A stretch of DNA of 64,000 nucleotides, taken from Macquaria australasica (Eukaryota; Chordata; Actinopteri; Centrarchiformes; Percichthyidae). The DNA is taken from contig SEMN01000135.1 of NCBI GenBank assembly GCA_005408345.1, positions 62,001-126,000 of the forward strand. The letters run 5' to 3'. The notes under the pieces were generated by a model. It saw only the letters and a program-made list of their open reading frames with translations, ran no database searches and was not told the DNA's origin. Shown in pieces: positions 1 to 12,546 of this stretch (the stretch's first letter is position 1; every line of letters starts with the position of its first letter). The translations under genes and the position numbers were made by a program.

Positions 1-2571
1 AGAATGTAATCATAATTTATTGTGTTACGTGAGGTGCCTATTTATTCTGTTCGCAAAATTGTGGGTGGGGAGTAAAATCACCACCCATCACATAAGAATA
101 TTCAGTTTTATGTTAATAAGTAACAGTGTGCTGGTCTGGGGTCAGAAGTCACAATCTGGACAGACAGATGTGACAGTGGTATCAGTCTTCCCACCTAACT
201 CTATGTAAAAAATGTCTAACAATAAAGTATCAACAGGTAGCGTGTTATTATCACCTTCTCAGCACATTGGGTTATGTTAGTAACTACTGATCTAACACAA
301 CAACCTTTCTAAATTTGCACTCAAGCAAAGAGTAGCTTGTTCTCCATGGGTATAGCTTAGCTTAGCTTGCTTTGTAGCCCTACATTATGTAAACGAAATC
401 TTTACAGAGCTGTGTATCATGCCAACCTCAACGTGAACCGACTCACATCTCGCTGCTATTTCTGCATTGTATCCCCACCAGGGCCTCGGCTTTGGTTGTG
501 AAATTCTTGGCATATGTAACATGATTGGATAAAGCGACACAGGTGGCAGCCTGACGCCAAATATGCACCGGAGAAAAAAATAAAACACATCAAGGAGCCC
601 TGCTGCAAATGCTCCTCTTCAAGCTTGAGCCTCCATTGTTGCCCCTCTCTGTGTTTGCCGTTGCTATAGAAATGGACCCAGCTGAGATGAGAGGGCTTAA
701 CATGGCTCTGTGACTTTGCGTGGCTTTTGCATTCGCTAAATGACAGAGTCAATTATCGGTCTATTTTCTGATGACCCACTAACATTTCCCCTACTCCCTC
801 TTATTTAAGAGAAGTGAGGCATGTTGAGAGCAAACAGGACGGCAGTGCTACAGTGGTGATAAATGTCAGTGTCGCACCTTGTGACAGTTAATTTACTCCC
901 TTTGGCCTGGACAACACTTGACAGATTTGGGAAATGTCTTAAATGGGCGTGATTTGTACAGAGTGGGATTGTGTTTGGCAGGAGTGCTGCAGCGTCAGTA
1001 TGGGACGAGGCCCAGGGCTCGACAGCACATAGTGTCAGTGAGGGTGCATTACACCCATCTGCCAAGATGACTCATAAGCAGTGCAGGGGGCCTAAGCCAC
1101 AAAAGTGCTTCAGAGTTTGGTGTCCGAGTTGTGAAGCATGAACTGCGGCTTTGGGCAGCTCATCCTGAGAAGGGTACTGATTTTATTTCAAAACAACATT
1201 GCATCCTCTCTTTTTTCTTCTTTCTACCTGAATCAGGGGTTTGCAGAGACCTCTATGCACAAAATGTACAACTCTACTGTAAAAACATTAATTCTGAAAG
1301 AGCTGACTTGAAGGAAATGTTAACTTTTTCACCTGATGTACACTCTGCACTGATGACTCATTCTGTAACTTGGTACAAGACAATGCACCGATACTCAGCC
1401 AGAAAAACAGAATTGCAGCACCACTTGTACAATTGAAGTACACAGATTTTTTGGAAAAGAAAACATGAGTCAGCTCACTGAGAAATGTTGTTTTGCTGCT
1501 TGGAAGCAGCACAGCCACTGAATATTAACAAAGCTGGAGAAAGAGCCAGAGAACTGCATTATTATCCTCTATTTTCACATGTTGGGGTTACCTTGGAACA
1601 AACTCTATCTCTTGTGGTATAATGCGATGCACCAGGCCATTGCTTTGTCAATAGTAGTCTTGTAGTTGGTCATATTTTGGGTTTTGACTTCCTATTCCTT
1701 TCTGATTTGGTCAGTTTTGGTTGCATTGTAGTTTTTCTGAGTATACATATCACCCAGCTTTATGGAGATTTTTAGCACCTTTCAGCTCATTGTTTTGGTT
1801 AAATGTCTCTTTCTGAACCAGAATCACTTGTAACATGACATTGGTGACTTTGTGGAGGTTTGGTCTCTTTTCTTTTATCCTCATCGAGTTGCCTGATGTT
1901 AATGAGCGATCTATTAGATTATCAAAAATCCTTTTCTGCTTCTTCTGTTATCACACTGTGCGCTGAGGTGATGGAGCTGTAATTATAAGTGGGGAGGCGG
2001 ATGAGGAATCACAGACATTTGAGCTCCGTACGGGATTAAAATCACTGACCAGCGCAGGTAATATTGAAATCACCACACTTCCTCTTGAGAAATGAAGCTA
2101 AAGCCGTATATGCTGCTAGATAATGAGATCTTGATCCCCCATAATAGTCTGCCAACAAAATGCTTCCGGACAGTATGGATGCACAAACACCAATAATTGC
2201 TCATTATAAACAAATCACATCTACCTGTTTGTTTGTGAATCAGATACAGTCCACATAATTGATTTGCTGATTTGCATTATCCTGGAGACTATGGCACTCA
2301 ATAGCATGCAGTCATAAAGTCGATGCTCTAATTACAGCTTAGACATCTGACTTGTAAATAGCCCAGGGTGTGACTCATCGGACAGCCTATTGAGGAGGTT
2401 GCTGGGCAACTGGACTGGGGGACGGGCCTTCAGGGACAAAAAGATGGACAGAAGCAAAGCTAAGCCTACACTTAACTATCATTTTTTATAGTTTTTGATA
2501 ATACGAAAGTTGCATCCACAGAGAGTTTCTCCCTGGATGAAGTTGTTTAAAGGGATATTAAGGAGTCTATA
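1..2571. other. Non-coding upstream DNA, no gene seen
   Basis: The open frames here are all short (about 100 codons or less). They have no recognisable domains and no pairs of plausible splice sites. Composition is AT-rich, with ordinary teleost intergenic character. The only repeat I can name is a decayed fragment near 140-215. It shares a 'gacagtggtatc' and 'cacctaactc' block with the right arm of the inverted-repeat element found complete at 45282-45677. Confidence 0.6.
130..215. repeat. Fragment of dispersed inverted-repeat element (right arm)
   Basis: A segment containing 'gtgacagtggtatcagtctt' and 'cacctaactc' matches, in order and spacing, the right arm of the elements at 31100-31375 and 45282-45677. 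No left arm is visible upstream. I infer an old, truncated copy. Confidence 0.4.
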
Positions 2572-2927
2572 GCTGTGTCCCAAATCCATACTATATACTA
2601 ATTATTAGTAGGTTTTGTAGTGTGTTCACGTCGGAAAAGTGACAAAATGAAGTATAATAAAGTTTATAAAACCCTTGATTTTTGAGTGTGCTGTTGATGT
2701 ACACTATTCTCCCACAATGCAATGCACAAAGAACATGGAGGAGATGCTCATTGCTTAAAAAATTGCAAGACCTTGCACGTATTGCATAATTTCCTGTTAC
2801 TATAAAATGCAAAAGTATGTTACTATCTTGTATACTAAGCGCAAAAACAGTATCTAGTAGTAGCTACTATAAAGATTACAGTATGTACTGTATACAATTT
2901 ATATGGAGTATGGAAGTGGGAAACAGC
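2572..2927. mobile_element. Short non-autonomous DNA transposon (MITE) with terminal inverted repeats
   Basis: The 356-bp segment begins 'gctgtgtcccaaatccatac' and ends with its near reverse complement, which read from the other strand is 'gctgtttcccacttccatac'. The ends form terminal inverted repeats of about 20 bp. The interior carries repeated 'tactatata' and 'gtatactaag'-type blocks and has no coding capacity. It resembles the teleost elements starting 'tgtcccaatt', which are usually grouped with hAT-type non-autonomous transposons; the superfamily is inference. I could not find a convincing 8-bp target duplication. Confidence 0.7.
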
Positions 2928-3179
2928 TTTTGACTTTTGTCGACTTTTATCAGTGACCTAGGAATTGTAAAAGCATCAGCAAGTCTCCAGCAAGGCATAC
3001 GGTGGCCTGTGATGGACATGGAACACTCACTCTGCATTATTAAAAGTCAACTGAATAAATGGACAAAATGGAATAAATGGAGCAAATCATCTATCTACCA
3101 CAGTGCATAGACACATGTACAAATGAATGTACTGTACACATACATGTACACCTGGCTCTGATCCACAGATTCACACTTG

Positions 3180-3181
<2 letters not shown>

Positions 3182-3246
<65 letters not shown>
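3182..3246. repeat. (CA)n microsatellite
   Basis: An uninterrupted run of about 32 CA units. It produces spurious Thr-His polymer open frames on this strand. Confidence 0.97.
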
Positions 3247-3249
<3 letters not shown>

Positions 3250-3451
3250 CCATTGTGCCTTTGTATTGCCACAGTCAGTGATTCGGCTGTCTATCCTGCA
3301 GGCCATGTAGGACAGAAATGTGTTAGCGGCTGGAGGAAGTGATGAGACTCAGCCATCCTTGCTGACTCTAGCTTTCTCTGAACGCTGTGCTCACTTACTG
3401 CTGTTAAAGTGACCGCTCTACATTTCCCATTTAAGTTAATTTACACATTTC

Positions 3452-3534
3452 ATTTTGGAATATAATTGGCTCCAGCCCCCCGCGACCCTCTAAGAGGATA
3501 AGCGGTATAGAAAATGGATGGATTTTGGAATATA
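3452..3534 (+). mobile_element. 57-bp severely truncated non-LTR retroposon tail with 13-bp target-site duplication
   Basis: Positions 3465-3521 carry the teleost motif 'ggataagcggtatagaaaat' followed by 'ggatgg', a short GATG-type tail. The insert is flanked by perfect 13-bp direct repeats 'attttggaatata' at 3452-3464 and 3522-3534. The same sequence occurs reversed at 11270-11462. From recalled family knowledge, a short 3' tail of tandem GATG units on heavily 5'-truncated copies is typical of RTE-clade elements such as Rex3. The duplication is seen directly; the family is inferred. Confidence 0.8.
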
Positions 3535-4094
3535 GGACAAATCTGCAGCATCTCAATTACAAGCCTACTGTACTTTGAGATTTAGGCTGATAGGGGGAAA
3601 GTACCTTTAACACTTGATAAATGAAACCTTGGCTGCTGAAGGACTACAGTTCAATTCCTCAGCAGGACGTGGTCCAACACCACTAGGCAACGTCTCAGCT
3701 CTTGCCTTCTCGTGTCTACCATGCAGGGGATTGGATGACCCCTAATTTTAGCCTGGCGTTTGTCGGCCACTGGACAGATTGGATTACAGGCAAAAAAAAG
3801 GAGGGGACGCAACTGTAATTAGTTGGGAAAAATCATAATATTTCTGCTTCATTTGTGACTTGATATTTTATGTTCCAAAAGACTCCGTGCAGCCACTGAC
3901 AATGATTATCTGAAGTCAAGCTCAGGCACGAAAACACAGGGGAGGAAAATGAGTTGGGCATCAGACACCCAGCAAGTGCAGAGGGGATACTCCTCCCCAC
4001 TAACTGCCCATCTAAAAATGTCACAAATGTGATCATTATTCGTGATATATAAAACTATTCTTACTGGATTGTGGTATGTAAGCATATGTAGAAT

Positions 4095-4350
4095 CAGATT
4101 TTATGTTCTTTCAATAGTTGTTGAGATATTTCTGTCAAAACCACAAATATCTGCCTGCTGGTGGCGCTAGAGGAAACGTCAGAGGTTCACCAAAGTAAGT
4201 CGGCTTCATCCTCTGGGAATCATGAATAGCTGTAAAAGAATTTCATAGCGATCCATCCAAAAGCTGTTGAGACGTTTCAGTCCGGACCAAAGTGTTACAC
4301 TGACTGATCATCATCGCCATCCGTACAGCCACACTGCTGGCATGGATGTA
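4095..4350 (-). repeat. Dispersed teleost repeat, reverse copy
   Basis: The reverse complement contains an ordered series of short blocks shared with 12547-12917 and 20465-20835: a 'gatggat(t/c)gc(t/c)atgaaat' block, an 'attcatg(g/a)t(g/t)cccagaggat' block, 'ctttggtga' and 'cctctagcgcca'. No coding sequence or clear termini are visible, so the element class is unassigned. Confidence 0.6.
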
Positions 4351-4611
4351 AAACATTAAAAACATGAATATTATTTATGTTACCTGCCATTTCATGATGT
4401 ATATTCTACTGTAATTTAAGTGCAGAACTTAAAAGTTTGCATTCTATACAATTTGGTTACAAAATCAAGGCGACTGTGACAGTAATCAGATGATATTCTT
4501 AATTTCATGTAGTCTAGAGAATTACACACTTTACAGTCAATACATGAATCAATGATAACTTGACTGACACTTCAGCAGAGTTAATATTTCAGTTGGAGGC
4601 AGTTTGTGTGT

Positions 4612-5035
4612 ACGCTGTGGGCAAAGTGACAGCATGTGGACCAGCTGATGGATGCTGTGACCCTGTAATCCTCCACTGTCAATCCTCTCAGTCACTACAC
4701 AGATGGATGGACAGACTGGGAATGCACCGGTGAATGAATGAGTGCATGCTGAGGCCTTTTTTTTTTTTTTTTTGAGGGGTTTCTGAAAGGGAACAGAGTA
4801 TTGCTAGTACGGTAGCGTCTATGTTACTGTTAAAGTCATTGCCTGTCTGAGTGAAAGGCCAGAGGTTAGCTGAACAGACACAGAAGAAACAGACATACTC
4901 GGGGACAGATGAGCACATTTACGTGTCTTCTAGGATCATATAGGGTAGATGCAATTACTGCAGACACAGTGACAGCCTGCTGACCAGCTGATGAGCCCTT
5001 TGACTCTCTAATCTTCTGTCAGTCCTCAGTCAGGG
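4612..5035. repeat. Diverged local direct duplication (about 70-bp unit)
   Basis: Two segments about 345 bp apart, at 4624-4692 and 4968-5034, share 'gtgacagc', 'gaccagctgatg', 'ctaatc/gtaatc' and 'tcagtcctc'-type blocks in the same order and orientation. A poly-T run at 4757-4773 lies between them. I see no transposon ends, so a local duplication is the simplest reading. Confidence 0.5.
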
Positions 5036-8000
5036 GACTAACTTACAAAATCTTGAGCCCATGTTACTTTAAAACACTGACATGAGAGGGACATGTATGT
5101 TTTTATCCAAACCAAACACTACACCAGGTGCTAATTCAGGTACAGTAGCTGTTCTCTGGTATAAGCTCCTAAGTCAAAATCAATCGCACTCTCTCATTTC
5201 TAAAAACACAACATAACAATCTAGTAGCTAATCTGTCTGAGCGTCATCTCAGGCGTTTTGAAGATGCAAGCTGTCTGCAGGCCACTAATACAATGATCCA
5301 TTTAACATACAGTAAACTACACCATGACAGATTGGAAGTGCAAAACACGCCCACCTGCAGTTCAGGCTGTTTAAGCTAAAGGATGACAATATGGTTACGC
5401 ATCAAAACTAGCCCCAAATATAATATATACCCACAAGTAGCCAGAAGTAACTAAATAAATCTGCAATGGAGACACTGCAGCATCATTCAGTCTAAAGGCT
5501 CCCAAAAGGCCACTCCCAAAAATAAAAAAGTGCTGCCCTCTGCTGGCTGAACAGAGCTAAGGGTCCCTATGAAGACCTTGTAACCTCTGAACAATAGCTA
5601 AAACAAAGGCAATGTTATTAACCTAACCTGACATTAAGATGGACACTGGATGTTAAAAAACGGAGTCAGAAACTGAAAAAAAGAACAGAGACTTTGTGTT
5701 AAAAGAAAGCACAAACATACTGTGTAGAAATAAATGCAATTCAAATATCTGTCACATCTTTTTAATCTTTTTGTTTATGCCCAGGAGAGCCTAACAGGAG
5801 GGTGATTCTGCACTTTCAGCCTTATTACCTCTTGGTAAAGGTAAAATATCAGCAAATATCTAAAACATGATAACATAATATAAGTTGCAAATATAACCCA
5901 CTAACTGTTGTTTTGTCTCGGCTACAACAATCTATTTCCTGATCGTATAGGCTGCAAGTTGGGTGACTTACACTGTACTGTACGTGTCCCAAGTAATGAG
6001 TCCCAAACCTCCTATTATCAACACCAGATTCATCTGCTCAATATTCCTGCAGAAAAGCACCTAGAGGATGTTGGCCAAAATGCCTCAAAATCCAACACAT
6101 CTGACTCAAGAAGCTTGTAATAGTTCTGAAAGTGTCATTTATGGCCTATGAATAGTTGTAGGACTATTGGAAAGGTTTTTGTATGTGTGAATCAACTCCC
6201 GTATAAATGACTGAAGTCGTACAACAGCACACCCAGGGGAATAAGTGACTAGAGAAACTCCATATTAGGAAGAAGCCATGTGGGTCTGGGTTTTGATGAT
6301 ACCATTAGTTTAAAAAGCAAAGTTTCTGTGCCCCATTTTGCTGTTACTCACTTATTATCACTTTTTTTTTTTTTTATCAGACATTGATTTTGCTGGTTTT
6401 GTCAGTCGGTGCATGTGTTTATCTGTGTCTAGAAGTTCTGGATGAAGCAGAGAGGATCAGGGTGTCAGGATGTTGTGGGCTTGTAGGTGATTCGTCTTCT
6501 TCCCTGGTGGCCCTTGTGGTGACAGATCATTTCAGCTATTCACACCTTCCTACCATTGGATCTGTCTGGAGCTGCTCCGTCATGCTGGGCACACAGGACC
6601 CCTCAGAGGGGGCGGACAGGGAGCAGGAACAGAGGATCCGATTTTAAAGTAGGGAAAGAGATCTGGATGTTTTTAAAATGTTGCGTAATCCGGGGGAATT
6701 CAGAAAGTTAGAAGCTAAATGAGAGGATCAGATCTGTTGAAATTAAAATGGTCCAAACATAAATCAAACCACTTTCCTTCAGTCCGAACGCCTGGACTGT
6801 GGCATGCTCTAACAAATTAAATTTCACAGGGGACACTTTTAGCAGCTCTGGCAGCATTAGCAAAGGGGTGATGTGAATAGGATGCAAATTTGTTTCATGT
6901 GTTGCTTCATTTTATCTGTTTAGGTAATTGCAGAGCTTTTCCTGTAACCAGTGTAGGAGGTACAATTTATTTGATGTTCCTCTTGTTGTCCCCTGTCTGC
7001 CAAGTCACAGGTTTAGGTAAAAAAGTGGAATATTTCTAGAATAACATAACAGCATGCTGTTACATTGCCTAAAATATGATTACAGAATACCTGAGTGATG
7101 TCATTTTAATAGTAAATGCTAGATCTTTACAAAATTCTGCACAGAAAAAAAACTGGTTTGCATGCAAGCCTGAAATAAACACATTTCTTTCTTTTCTTAG
7201 ATGAGGTTTATTAATATGAAATTGTAGGGATCGATTAAGGATTATATTAGTGATTATGATTTTGATGAAAACACATTACATTTCTGCAGACTGTGCGGCT
7301 ACAGCCTGCTCTGTTTCTTCACTAGAAGTTAAAGCTAGCTGTGGCAAACCAGGGAGTAGTCTGTGGAAATATTGGTCTGTCGGGGCAAACATTTTATTAC
7401 TCCAGGCAGATAGTAGACATCTGTGAGATCATGAAATTACTTTGAAAAAGACAACGTGTTGCTAAATAACAGGTAAAAAAATTTACGTTTTGACTTTTCC
7501 CCTTAGGTTCTCCTGCAGAGAGTTATGTGATCAAATCACGGAGTAACATATAGAGTCATGAGGTAACAGATGGGGCTAGCTTTAGCAGCTAAATGATCCA
7601 CTATGTTCAGCAGCTAGGTCTCTAAATATAAAAATATGGATTAGTGCAGCTTTAAAGTACCCTGCCCACCGTTGTGACGTCATGCCACCGCCTGAGACCC
7701 ACCAGCCAGCCTGCTACTGAACTGGATGACCCTTCACTTATGGTGTTACATGTATGATATTACTACCGTCCAGCAGCTCCTGGCCAACTCAAACCCCATC
7801 GGTCCTCAAGCTTCTCTTTCTCATAATCACCTGCTCCAAAACAGACAAGGTTACAGTCTGATGACACTGAGTGTGGAGCACCTGCCAAGGGATGAAAGGC
7901 GATACGGGATAATAAATATATTGGGCATGTTTAGAACATGCATTGGGGCTGACATGGGAGTCCAGTCCAGCGGGGCTATATGTACAGTAGAGTCAAGTTT

Positions 8001-10994
8001 AAAGAGCGACAGCAAGAGAGTGAGGTTCAATTCATGTGCGCCATGTTCGTGTTTGAATCAAAACAGCATTACTGGCCCCATTAAAAAGTCATTTGGTCTC
8101 AGTTCTGGTTGAGAGGTCGCTGAACTGTACTGCTGTCTGTTTTTGTTTTCACCAGCTTGACCTTGTTAAATGTGAAGACCTTGGCATGAGGTAAATCACT
8201 AATATACAGTGAAGACACACACACACACTGTAAAACGCAACATTTGGAGCCAGCCATGAGATCATGAGAAAGACATTCTCATGGCAACACTGGCGCTCAA
8301 AAGCAGACAAACAACCAGACAGCATATGTGTGTGAGTGTATGCGTGTGTGTGTGTGTGTGTGTGTGTGTGCATTTACACATTCAGTACAGCAAGTAAGAC
8401 TGAGTGCATGTATGCTTGGCCACGTTTCATGCTTTAACATCAGACTTGGTCCTCCTCCCAGACTGAAAACTCATTCAAACATAAACCTGGCAGAGGAAGC
8501 ACGAGTCCCCATCCGTGCCCTGTCTTTCCTCCTATATTCCCAGAGGACCAATCACCTCCACTGGCCGTTCAGTCAACAGTTTTATGTCTTGCTACCTGCA
8601 TGAGCGTGTTTCTTTCTTTTTTGTGTTTTCTTGTGTCAGTCTGTAAAGAGGTTGAAATCTCTCAGGTCAGTTTAATTGATATAGCTCAAAATCACACAAT
8701 TGTCTAAGAGGGCTTTGCAATATGTACCATATAAGACATTAGGGCTGCAACTATAATCAATTAATCTGCAAATTTCTTCAATTTAAAAGAGTTTTGAAGG
8801 TTCAAACTTTAATGGCAACATGGCGCCCCCTGGTGAAAAACACATGCTCTTCTACTGCTCATTGTGGAGCAATGCCCTTTTTGTAGCACTATATTTCCAC
8901 AAGTCCTACCAGAACTAATGGCAAGTGAGAACAAAATAATAGATATTCCCCATGATACGCACAGTACAGTATCTTATGACAGCTGCTTGCATGGATAGAT
9001 AGGTAAATTCAGTGTTTTTGCCTCCTGAACACACGAGTGAGATTTATCATCACTGCTCCATTTCCAGCTGGAAGACCTCTCTTGATGTCACTACCGAAGT
9101 TTATCCCATATAATCAGATTTAGAAATGCACAATGGAACCACACTGTTACTGAATATGATCCCTGTCTCTGAGACATGCTTGCAGGGGGAAATGTGCTAA
9201 GCTGACACTGTTACAGTTTCTGGCCTGTCCAAAGATTTCCTGGGATTGCATCATCTAGCAGAGACAACTTAATGCAAAAAAATGTGCACCAGTGTTCTTT
9301 TTCACCCCTGACAGGCATTTTAACAGCTATAAGCCCTGTAGCAGTGAGTCGCTGTCATATGTCCTGCAGCTTTAAATAACAGCGTGCCTACGTCTGGGCT
9401 GAAACATCTCTGTTTGCCTGCCTGCCTGGTTGTCCTCGACGACTTCAGTGCAGAGGAATTCCCAAACCGCTTCTCTTGTTGCTTTACAGTCCAGCAGCGC
9501 TGATGCTTGCAGGAAGCATCTCCGACGGTTTTATGGCACCTCATCCAGCCTCGAGGCCTGAACGCTGATCGTTACCTGTTGCTGCGGCAACCTCTGCACT
9601 GTTTGTAAACATCTCACTTGGCTAGATGATGGAAACCCCTCCGGCACAGCATGCTGCTCTCTCATTCTTTGGGTGCTGTTAGATTTCTGATGCATTTAAC
9701 ACTGTTTCATAACTTTAAGTGGAGCAATACAAGTAGAAACACTAGAACTATATTTATATTTTACAATGGAAAAACTCATCTCAAGAAGCCCCACACCTTC
9801 TTCCAAAGTATTCATCTAAAACATATTTACTACCACTTAATTGTATTACTGAAACCATTCACACACAGTATGTCTGTGTGTCTACTATTAAGCCATCAAG
9901 CTGTTGTATTTATCACTTATCTGGTGTATTAATGGGTTATTAAATCTACTAAAAGGTTACTCTCTTACCTCTTCAGTAACTACAGTAGTAGCTGTAACAG
10001 CTAAATGCAAAACAGTGGACTCCTGCACCATAAAAACAATAAACTGTATTATATGAACTCTCTTTTATATTCTTATCAAGCTTATTTCAAGATGTTTTCA
10101 CTCTGCCCTGCCAAATAAATCTGATCCTTCCCCTGAGCCAAAAGAAAAAGTGGTGATTTTGGATCTCAGGGCTTTCTGACCTCCTCCGGCTCTGCAAGTT
10201 TGTAGTTTAATCATCACTGACTTGCTTCTATTTCTCTCTTTTCTTTTTGCTCTTTGAGTGTGTGGCCTCGCATACATGCAAGCACGTACGTAAATATAAT
10301 TGCGAATAACGATTTGCATGGATGAAAATGAAGATGCCATGACATTATTCACCGGGAATGTGTAAAGAACAATGGATGAATAACTGATTTCATGAATAAC
10401 TAATGAAATGTGCAAGCATGTGTGGTACATTCACAGGACAGTACAGACTGTAGATTGTACAGCTGCATGCAAAATGAACCTGAATCTGAACTCTTTACTG
10501 CCAGTGAAATGATAACAACAAAAAGTGAAATACACCAAAAACGAATATTTGATTACACAGTCCAGCACATGGGTGCAACCTCACATTCATCACACCTGAC
10601 CAGGACTTTTACCGGTGTGAAAAACAAGCCACATCTGATCTGATTTTACATGGATCAGACTTTGCCACAGTCTCAGTACTTCACCTCTTCCTGTACAGTT
10701 ACCTCTAATATTGATGCATGACTTTACAGTGTTGCTTTGAGTCATCACATGCTGGGATGAAAACAAGCATTTTAAACCATACATTCCTCCTATCTATGAA
10801 AACCAGCGTCTTCTCCACATGATCACTTTTTCAAGGGCTACAAACAGATTGTGTGGGTTCCTGACAGAGGAAGACTGTTCCTGCAGCTGTACAATAATTC
10901 ACAGACTTTAAAAAGGCCACAGCAGCATAACATTCCTGGTATCTCAGTTTAAAATCTTCTGTTTCCCTTGACAGATTTTGCGCTAACCAGGATC
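5036..10994. other. Non-coding upstream DNA with fragments of dispersed repeats
   Basis: No exon or RNA gene can be supported. The longest open frame (7726-8112, 128 codons) has no recognisable domain. Small low-complexity or repeat-derived pieces are present: a CA/TG microsatellite at 8326-8370, a block at 8650-8800 containing 'agggctgcaactat', which is common in teleost dispersed repeats, and 'gcgccccctggtg' at about 8823. Confidence 0.5.
8326..8370. repeat. (TG)n microsatellite
   Basis: A nearly perfect TG run, interrupted by 'gagtgtatgc' near its left end. The complementary strand gives a spurious His-Thr open frame. Confidence 0.95.
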
Positions 10995-11256
10995 ATAACG
11001 GAATAGGTCAACATTTTGGTAAATTTGCTTTGTGGCCGAGAGCTTGGGACATGCTGAAACAAAGAACTACTTTGTATGACATGTCGTCGATTTTGTTACC
11101 TCTGGACAGAGTCAGGCTAGCCCTGTTTTTTTAGTCTTTATGCTAAGCTAACTGGCTGCTGGCGGTGGCTTCAAATTTGCCGGCCTTCTCATCTAACTTT
11201 CGGCAAGAAAGCAAATAAGCCTATTTCACAAAACACCAAGTAATTTTCTGTTTCTG
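10995..11256. mobile_element. Dispersed inverted-repeat MITE copy (same family as 45282-45677)
   Basis: The core 'agtctttatgctaagctaac' and the right arm 'tcggcaagaaagcaaataag' match the copy at 45282-45677. The left part, with 'aggtcaacattttgg' and 'atttgcttt', is roughly the reverse complement of the right end. This gives the palindromic layout of a non-autonomous DNA transposon. A retroposon fragment inserted immediately to its right. Confidence 0.7.
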
Positions 11257-11475
11257 TTGTATGAAAACCCATCCATCCATCCATCCATTTTCTATACCGC
11301 TTATCCTCTTAGAGGGTCGCGGGGGGGCTGGAGCCAATCCCAGCTGACATTGGGCGAGAGGCGGGGTACACCCAGGACTGGTCGCCAGTCAATCACAGGG
11401 CTGACACGTAGAGACAGACAAACATTCGCACTCACAGTCACACCTACGGACAATTTAAAAAATTGTATGAAAACC
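11257..11475 (-). mobile_element. 193-bp 5'-truncated Rex3/RTE-like retroposon fragment with 13-bp target-site duplication
   Basis: Positions 11270-11462 read on the - strand end in the same 'ggataagcggtatagaaaat' motif and a (GATG)n tail as the copy at 3465-3521. Perfect 13-bp direct repeats 'ttgtatgaaaacc' flank it at 11257-11269 and 11463-11475. The repeat-type tail, 5' truncation and target duplication are hallmarks of target-primed reverse transcription. No open frame for reverse transcriptase is present. The family name is by recall of the teleost consensus. Confidence 0.8.
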
Positions 11476-12050
11476 TTTTATGTCAAAATGTGATTTAGTG
11501 TACAGTTTGTACAGTAGGCTGCATACTACCAGCAGATCCTCCATACATCCATCCATCCAGAATATACTGCTGCTCCTCCATCTTTCCCTCCCCTCTCTCC
11601 CCTTTCTCTGCTCTCTTTTGATCTGCGTTTCTCTTCCCCTCAATCATATTGACAGCAGCGTGATGTCAGGCTGCAGGAATTTACTCTGTAATTTGTGTGT
11701 GCCTGTGCAGCGGTGGGTGTGTACACGCGTGCATATGTTCTGCTCGCATGCCAACTGTCCACACAGGCTGCTGTTTGCATGCGTGTGTGTGTGTGGGAGA
11801 ATAGGGTGAAGAGGTATATTTTTTTGTAGCACACCTGCTTCCTCACCTTTCACCTTCTTGACTTTAACAGCCCTCCCTCTGCTTCACTTCCCTTCACCAG
11901 CTCACATGAAAAGTGAAGTCATCACTAAAAAGCCCACTTTTTTTTTTAGCCTTCAGAGACAGCAAGTGCTCATTGTTAAAGACCCTAATGCCCTGGTGAG
12001 AGTGTACTTAAAGGTATATTGACAAAGTTTGGGTAACATCTGGGAAATAC

Positions 12051-12087
12051 TTTATATATATATATACTGTATATATGTGTGTGTGTG
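12051..12087. repeat. (TA)n/(TG)n compound microsatellite
   Basis: A TA-rich stretch 'tatatatatatactgtatat' runs straight into a short (TG)n run. Confidence 0.85.
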
Positions 12088-12546
12088 GCAGGGGTGTGGT
12101 GCTGGTTTAGACTGTGAGTCCCAACAGTCGTAGAAAAAGATCCAAAATCATAAAGCCCCAAAATAATAAGCTTAATTGCTTTTTGAAGTGTTCAGATGTG
12201 TGATAAAATGACTTGATGGCCATTATAGACGGACTTTATGAGGGTTTATGAGTTAGTGACTGGCTGGCTGGCTGGCTCGGTGAGTTCACTGCGTAAAAAC
12301 TCTTTGAATGAATAAGCCTTTTGACCTGGAAGCTAGTCGGAGAAACCCTGGTGGTCCCGGCTAGACAAGCCCAAACTGCCAAGTGTTTCCAGTAACAGCT
12401 TTGCTTTTGGCTTCGGACATTGTCCTCACTGCTTAATGAGAGCACAAGGTAATGGAAGGGCCTCAGGAAAGGAGGGGAAAAAAAGGGAAAGAGAACTTAT
12501 GAATGAATAAACAAGCTGCTTTTATTAATATTGCTAATTTTGAGCC

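Noticed and set aside
3077..3342. Two overlapping open frames rich in Thr-His
   Set aside because: They are translations of the (CA)n microsatellite; the same happens at 8149-8373, 41263-41549 and 57662-57973.
7726..8112. 128-codon + strand open frame upstream of filip1l
   Set aside because: The sequence has no domain, signal peptide or membrane helix and lies in repeat-bearing intergenic DNA.
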